Shown: piece by piece, positions 60,383 through 64,000 of the stretch
How positions within the stretch are numbered: the stretch's first letter is position 1
Layout of the letters: the number at the start of each line of letters is the position of its first letter
Assembly: GCA_963922705.1 (NCBI GenBank)
Contig: CAWUJS010000001.1
Span: 12,084 to 76,083, forward strand
Source: TMED27 sp963922705
GTDB taxonomy: Bacteria > Pseudomonadota > Alphaproteobacteria > Micavibrionales > Micavibrionaceae
Reading direction: 5' to 3'
DNA length: 64,000 nt
The notes under the pieces: generated by a model
Database searches by the model: none
Told to the model about the DNA's origin: nothing
The model's input: only the letters and a program-made list of their open reading frames with translations
Position numbers and translations under genes: made by a program

Positions 60383-62512
60383 TTATCCCGCTGCGAATTT
60401 CGCAACAATCGCCACCAATAATATCGCCACGATATTCGCAATCTTAATCAGTGGGTTCACCGCAGGGCCAGCCGTATCTTTGTAAGGGTCACCAACCGTA
60501 TCACCAGTGACCGCCGCATGATGTGCATCACTATTTTTGCCGCCGTGATTGCCATCCTCGATATATTTCTTGGCGTTATCCCATGCACCGCCCCCCGCAG
60601 TCATAGAAATCGCCACGAAAATCCCGGTGACAATCGTACCAAGCAGCATCGCGCCCAATGTCGCAAACGCGCTCTCATAACTATCGGTAAGCTTATAGAC
60701 AATCACCCAAAGCGCTACCGGTGCAAAGACAGGCAGCAAGGATGGGACGATCATCTCGCGGATCGCGGCTTGCGTTAAAAGGTCAACAGCCTTGCCATAT
60801 TCCGGCTTGGCCTCGCCCCTCATGATTCCGGGGATCTCTTTGAACTGACGCCGCACTTCAACGACAACACTTGCCGCTGCACGCCCCACGGCAGTCATGG
60901 ACATCGCGCTAAAGAGATACGGCAACAAACCGCCAAGAAACAAGCCAATAACAATAAACGGGTCAGTTAGCTCAAATCTTATATCTGCAAGTTCAGGGAG
61001 ATAATGCTTGATCTCTTCGGTATATCCGGCAAAAAGCACAAGCGCAGCTAACCCGGCAGAGCCAATCGCATAGCCCTTGGTCACAGCCTTAGTTGTATTC
61101 CCGACTGCATCCAGCGCATCCGTGGTATTACGCACTCCTTCCGGTAATTCCGCCATCTCGGCAATGCCGCCCGCATTATCTGTTACAGGGCCATAAGCGT
61201 CGAGCGCTACAACCATACCCGCCAAAGACAGCATGGATGTCGCGGCGATCGCAATACCGTATAAACCCGCAAGATCATAGGAGAAATAAATCCCTGCACA
61301 TATAATTAAGACGGGCACTGCAGTAGCTTCCAAAGATATCGCAAGCCCCTGAATCACATTCGTGCCATGCCCCGTTTCTGATGCTTTGGCGATTTCACGC
61401 ACCGGGCGATATTCGGTTGAGGTGTAATATTCAGTCACTACGACAATCAATCCGGTCACAACAAGACCGACCAGAACACACATAAACAGCTCCACAAGCG
61501 TGATGATACTGCCATCTGCCATTGGAATAGCCTGATCAATACCGATATTTGCCATTATGACGGCAATTAGCAATGCCGAGAAAACCGCACTGGCGATAAA
61601 GCCCTTATAAAGCGCACGCATGATACTACCATCGGGGCCAAGACGCACAAAGAATGTCCCTATCACAGAACCAAGAATACAAAGCGCACCAATGACTAGC
61701 GGTAATACCATCATTGGCTCAACCGCCGAAGGGGCAAATGCACTAAAGGCAATTAACATTGTTGCCACAACGGTCACGGCATAGGTTTCAAACAAATCCG
61801 CCGCCATCCCGGCGCAATCTCCGACATTATCGCCAACATTATCAGCAATCACAGCAGGGTTTCGTGGGTCATCTTCAGGAATACCGGCCTCGACTTTACC
61901 AACCAAATCAGCCCCAACATCTGCACCTTTGGTAAAGATACCGCCGCCCAAACGCGCAAAAATTGAAATCAGAGATGCCCCAAAGCCTAGCGCCACAAGC
62001 GCCTCAAGAACTTCACGCAAAAGCGCCATCCGCTCTTCGCCTTGCGCGCTCGCAAGGCCCAAGTCAAATTGCAGATAATAATAGTAACCGGCAACACCGA
62101 TAAGCCCTAAACCAACGACCAGCATACCCGTGATCGCACCTGCTTTAAAAGCAACGTTCAGTGCTTTCTCCAAGCTTTCGGTTGCAGCCTGTGCTGTCCT
62201 GACATTGGCATTTACAGAGACAATCATCCCCTGAAACCCAGCAATACCAGATAAAACCGCGCCAATGATAAAGCCAATCGCGACATGCCCGCCCAAAAGC
62301 ACATAAAGCAAAAAGGTCACTGCAATACCAACGATTCCAATGCTTCTATATTGCCGTGATAAATAAGCGCGTGCGCCTTCCTGAATTGCAGATGCTATCT
62401 CTTGCATCTTATCTGAACCTGCGCTGACACGCATAATCTGCCGCGAGGCAAGAGCGCTATAGATAAGCGCCAACAAAGCACAACTTGCGATAATGAAATG
62501 GATAGGCGTCAT
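60383..62512 (-). CDS. hppA: Membrane-bound proton-translocating pyrophosphatase, K+-independent type
   Basis: Pumps H+ using pyrophosphate hydrolysis. 709 residues, about 16 helices. The substrate site is GGGIFTKGADVGADLVGKVE and EDDPRNPAVIADNVGDNVGD. The cation-type residue is Lys in AVGNTTKAVTKG; the K+-dependent group has Ala in that place, so this is the K+-independent class (established rule). Start ATG at 62512. No nearby regulator. Confidence 0.96.
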   Translation of the reverse strand: MTPIHFIIASCALLALIYSALASRQIMRVSAGSDKMQEIASAIQEGARAYLSRQYRSIGIVGIAVTFLLYVLLGGHVAIGFIIGAVLSGIAGFQGMIVSVNANVRTAQAATESLEKALNVAFKAGAITGMLVVGLGLIGVAGYYYYLQFDLGLASAQGEERMALLREVLEALVALGFGASLISIFARLGGGIFTKGADVGADLVGKVEAGIPEDDPRNPAVIADNVGDNVGDCAGMAADLFETYAVTVVATMLIAFSAFAPSAVEPMMVLPLVIGALCILGSVIGTFFVRLGPDGSIMRALYKGFIASAVFSALLIAVIMANIGIDQAIPMADGSIITLVELFMCVLVGLVVTGLIVVVTEYYTSTEYRPVREIAKASETGHGTNVIQGLAISLEATAVPVLIICAGIYFSYDLAGLYGIAIAATSMLSLAGMVVALDAYGPVTDNAGGIAEMAELPEGVRNTTDALDAVGNTTKAVTKGYAIGSAGLAALVLFAGYTEEIKHYLPELADIRFELTDPFIVIGLFLGGLLPYLFSAMSMTAVGRAAASVVVEVRRQFKEIPGIMRGEAKPEYGKAVDLLTQAAIREMIVPSLLPVFAPVALWVIVYKLTDSYESAFATLGAMLLGTIVTGIFVAISMTAGGGAWDNAKKYIEDGNHGGKNSDAHHAAVTGDTVGDPYKDTAGPAVNPLIKIANIVAILLVAIVAKFAAG

Positions 62513-62663
62513 GATGTTTATCCCCTTTGTATGTTATCTTGTAAAGCGGAACGCGCACGAAATGATATTTCGTACCAATATAATTTAAAAGCGTAAACGC
62601 CTAGAACCAAACCGGAAAGAGAAATTTTCATGTTTCTTTTGTGCACCGCACTATTTTTTGGAT

Positions 62664-62700
62664 AAAAAAATCCCCACCCCTTAAAGAAAGGGCGGGGAAA
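62664..62700 (-). terminator. Rho-independent terminator of the fliL-like gene
   Basis: Stem TCCCCACCC / GGGCGGGGA around a TTAAAGAAA loop; on the minus strand it is followed by TTTTTTTATCC. About 46 bp after the stop. Confidence 0.8.
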
Positions 62701-62745
62701 ATATTGATGTATTATAGAGGGTTCACATCAAAACTTCATGTATTG

Positions 62746-63240
62746 CTATATAGGGCGCTGCTGTACAACCTGAAGCAAAACATCATTAATCTCTCCATCG
62801 GGAACGACATCCTGACTGATTTTATTAAGGCGCTTTTTAATATATCCAACCTGAATAATTCCACCCTTCAAAGCCGCATGCTCATTCAACATACCGTATA
62901 AATCCTGTATATAGGCATCTTTTAGTCTAGGAGCAATACTCTTGACCATGTCAGCCTCTTTACTTCCCATAATCTCAAGCGCAATAACCATGCTAACAAC
63001 CTGACTAACCCCGCTTTTGTCCACAATCGGAAGAACCAGAGGGTCTAGCTCTACATACTCAAAAACCTGCTTCTCTTTATCTTCTTTTTTCTTTTTTTCT
63101 TTTTTCTTCTTTTTAGCTTCCTCACCCTCCTCGCTTTCCGGGGAAGATGCTTCCGCAGGTTGCATAAAGTAAAAATACGCACCGACCCCACCACCAGCAA
63201 GGACAACAAGTGCGCCAACAATCATGATTACCAATTTCAT
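62746..63240 (-). CDS. fliL: FliL-family protein
   Basis: 164 residues. One N-terminal helix (LVIMIVGALVVLAGGGVGAYFYF, about 3-25), a Glu/Lys-rich linker (EEAKKKKKEKKKKEDKEKQ), then the FliL stomatin-like domain: EYVELDPLVLPI near 63-74 and VSMVIALEIM. FliL associates with the flagellar motor stator. No other flagellar gene is in the window, so it could also serve a non-flagellar role. Ends in a terminator. Confidence 0.82.
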   Translation of the reverse strand: MKLVIMIVGALVVLAGGGVGAYFYFMQPAEASSPESEEGEEAKKKKKEKKKKEDKEKQVFEYVELDPLVLPIVDKSGVSQVVSMVIALEIMGSKEADMVKSIAPRLKDAYIQDLYGMLNEHAALKGGIIQVGYIKKRLNKISQDVVPDGEINDVLLQVVQQRPI

Positions 63241-63353
63241 TTTTGAACCCTAAAATTTTGAATGAACCCTATATTTTCATATTATCAACACCTGTGTTAA
63301 CGAAGGGTTATAATTCAATAAAATGCAATGTAATTTATGTAACTGAGGAAAAA

Positions 63354-63818
63354 CTAACGAAAGATTTTACAAACGGAGTCGAGCACACCGTTAATAAGTG
63401 CAACCTCGTTGTTTTCAAAAAATGAATGTCCAACATTCATATAATCATTGATGATAATCGGTGCATCAATATCCTCATGCGCGAGCAGCTCATAGGCTCC
63501 GCACATTAAAATTGAAAACATGATCGGATCAAGCATGCGGTCATTATCATCGCGCTTAAGATTGGCCTGAATAACAGCTTCAAGCTCGGCAAAACGCTCA
63601 TAAACACCAAAAAGGATCTTCTTGAATAGACCAGCATCTGGCTCTACCAATTTTTGCCCCTCTATCTCCTGATCAATGCGATGTTCTACATACTCGTCAT
63701 AAATATCTTTAACAGCCTGATCCCGTTGTTTCATTTGAAACAAGGCTTGAACCGCCAACAGGCGCGCAGAAAGAGACTTCGCCTTTGCAGATGGGGCTTT
63801 AGCTACTTCTTCATTCAC
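63354..63818 (-). CDS. nusB: Transcription antitermination factor NusB
   Basis: 154 residues. Conserved SLSARLLAVQALFQMKQRD opens the domain, with the family helices MLDPIMFSILMCGAYELLAH and PIIINDYMNVGHSFF near the C-terminus. The start is GTG at 63818 (an ATG at 63814 is out of frame). It follows ribH by 3 nt, so it is translationally coupled, the standard ribH-nusB pair. Confidence 0.93.
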   Translation of the reverse strand: MNEEVAKAPSAKAKSLSARLLAVQALFQMKQRDQAVKDIYDEYVEHRIDQEIEGQKLVEPDAGLFKKILFGVYERFAELEAVIQANLKRDDNDRMLDPIMFSILMCGAYELLAHEDIDAPIIINDYMNVGHSFFENNEVALINGVLDSVCKIFR

Positions 63819-63821
63819 AGA

Positions 63822-64000
63822 TTACGCCTTTATTTCCGGAAGCACTTTAAGAATCTGAACACACGCATCCGCTGCCTCATGACCTTTAATGACCATATGA
63901 TCCATAAACCACTTTTCATCATCCGGATTGCCTTCGCTAAAGTTTTGCGGTGTTAAAACAACAGATAAAAACGGCTTATTGGTGGCAAGGGATGTGTCTA
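63822..64000 (-). CDS. ribH: Lumazine synthase, C-terminal part (type II-like)
   Basis: 59 codons are visible; the 5' end is outside the window. The sequence LSVVLTPQNFSEGNPDDEKW then FMDHMVIKGHEAADACVQIL resembles the C-terminus of 6,7-dimethyl-8-ribityllumazine synthase, in the VVLTP spelling of the type II (RibH2) group rather than the common type I. It makes the riboflavin precursor. Followed by nusB after 3 nt. Confidence 0.8.
   Translation of the reverse strand, partial: DTSLATNKPFLSVVLTPQNFSEGNPDDEKWFMDHMVIKGHEAADACVQILKVLPEIKA

Noticed and set aside
1..64000. CRISPR array, rRNA operon, prophage or insertion sequence with transposase
   Set aside because: No regularly spaced repeats, rRNA motifs, phage structural genes or transposase domain seen anywhere in the window.

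Overview
The window is a chromosomal segment of an alphaproteobacterium with moderate to low GC. Evidence for the class: an alphaproteobacterial nuo order (ABCDE-F-G-HIJKL, with extra genes), the block bamE / ubiquinol-cytochrome c chaperone / DUF177 / rpmF / plsX / fabH / ihfA / MerR regulator, the hom-glpX-recJ block, a type II-like lumazine synthase next to nusB, a class I PHB synthase and a membrane H+-pyrophosphatase. An uncultured or deep-branching lineage (Rhodospirillales- or Micavibrio-like) is my inference; no 16S gene is present.

Layout. 1-17.2 kb: complex I genes on the minus strand, from nuoA (17.2 kb) down to a truncated nuoL (1 kb). The cluster carries unusual passengers: an OmpA-family protein between nuoE and nuoF, purL-purQ on the opposite strand between nuoF and nuoG, and between nuoG and nuoH two small paralogous proteins plus a MazG-like pyrophosphohydrolase, partly joined by overlapping start/stop codons. 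17.2-21.4 kb: a stand-alone response regulator, tRNA-Asp, ispG and two unknown proteins. 21.3-27.6 kb: tRNA-Val with a partial copy, then hupB, lon, clpP and tig (clpX is not between clpP and lon), then tRNA-His. 27.6-42.7 kb: a small unknown protein, tRNA-Leu, glnA, an exported unknown, a cysteine hydrolase, parE, envelope proteins, an SLC13-type transporter, lptD, a DEAD-box helicase and gshB. 42.7-52.4 kb: a His-rich membrane protein, recJ-glpX-hom, a lipoprotein, phaC, an exported TPR protein, rplM-rpsI. 52.4-55 kb: an accessory, AT-richer island with a MITE-like element, two unknown genes preceded by copies of one ~100 bp sequence, a broken GIY-YIG gene and tRNA-Pro. 55-64 kb: MerR, ihfA, fabH, plsX, rpmF, DUF177, cytochrome bc1 chaperone, bamE, hppA, fliL-like, nusB and the end of ribH.

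The most unusual property is the density of short palindromic repeats of several families. They lie between genes and also inside conserved genes. purL has four in-frame insertions, one of which matches a free-standing intergenic element, and a fifth inverted repeat separates purL from purQ. The nuoC/nuoD junction carries the same short motif as one purL insertion. This recalls the Rickettsia palindromic elements, but several unrelated families share the niche here.

Together the genes cover respiration and energy coupling (complex I, H+-PPase, bc1 chaperone), purine synthesis, proteostasis (tig, clpP, lon), the outer membrane (lptD, bamE), lipid precursor synthesis (plsX, fabH), isoprenoids (ispG), carbon storage (phaC) and nitrogen assimilation (glnA).
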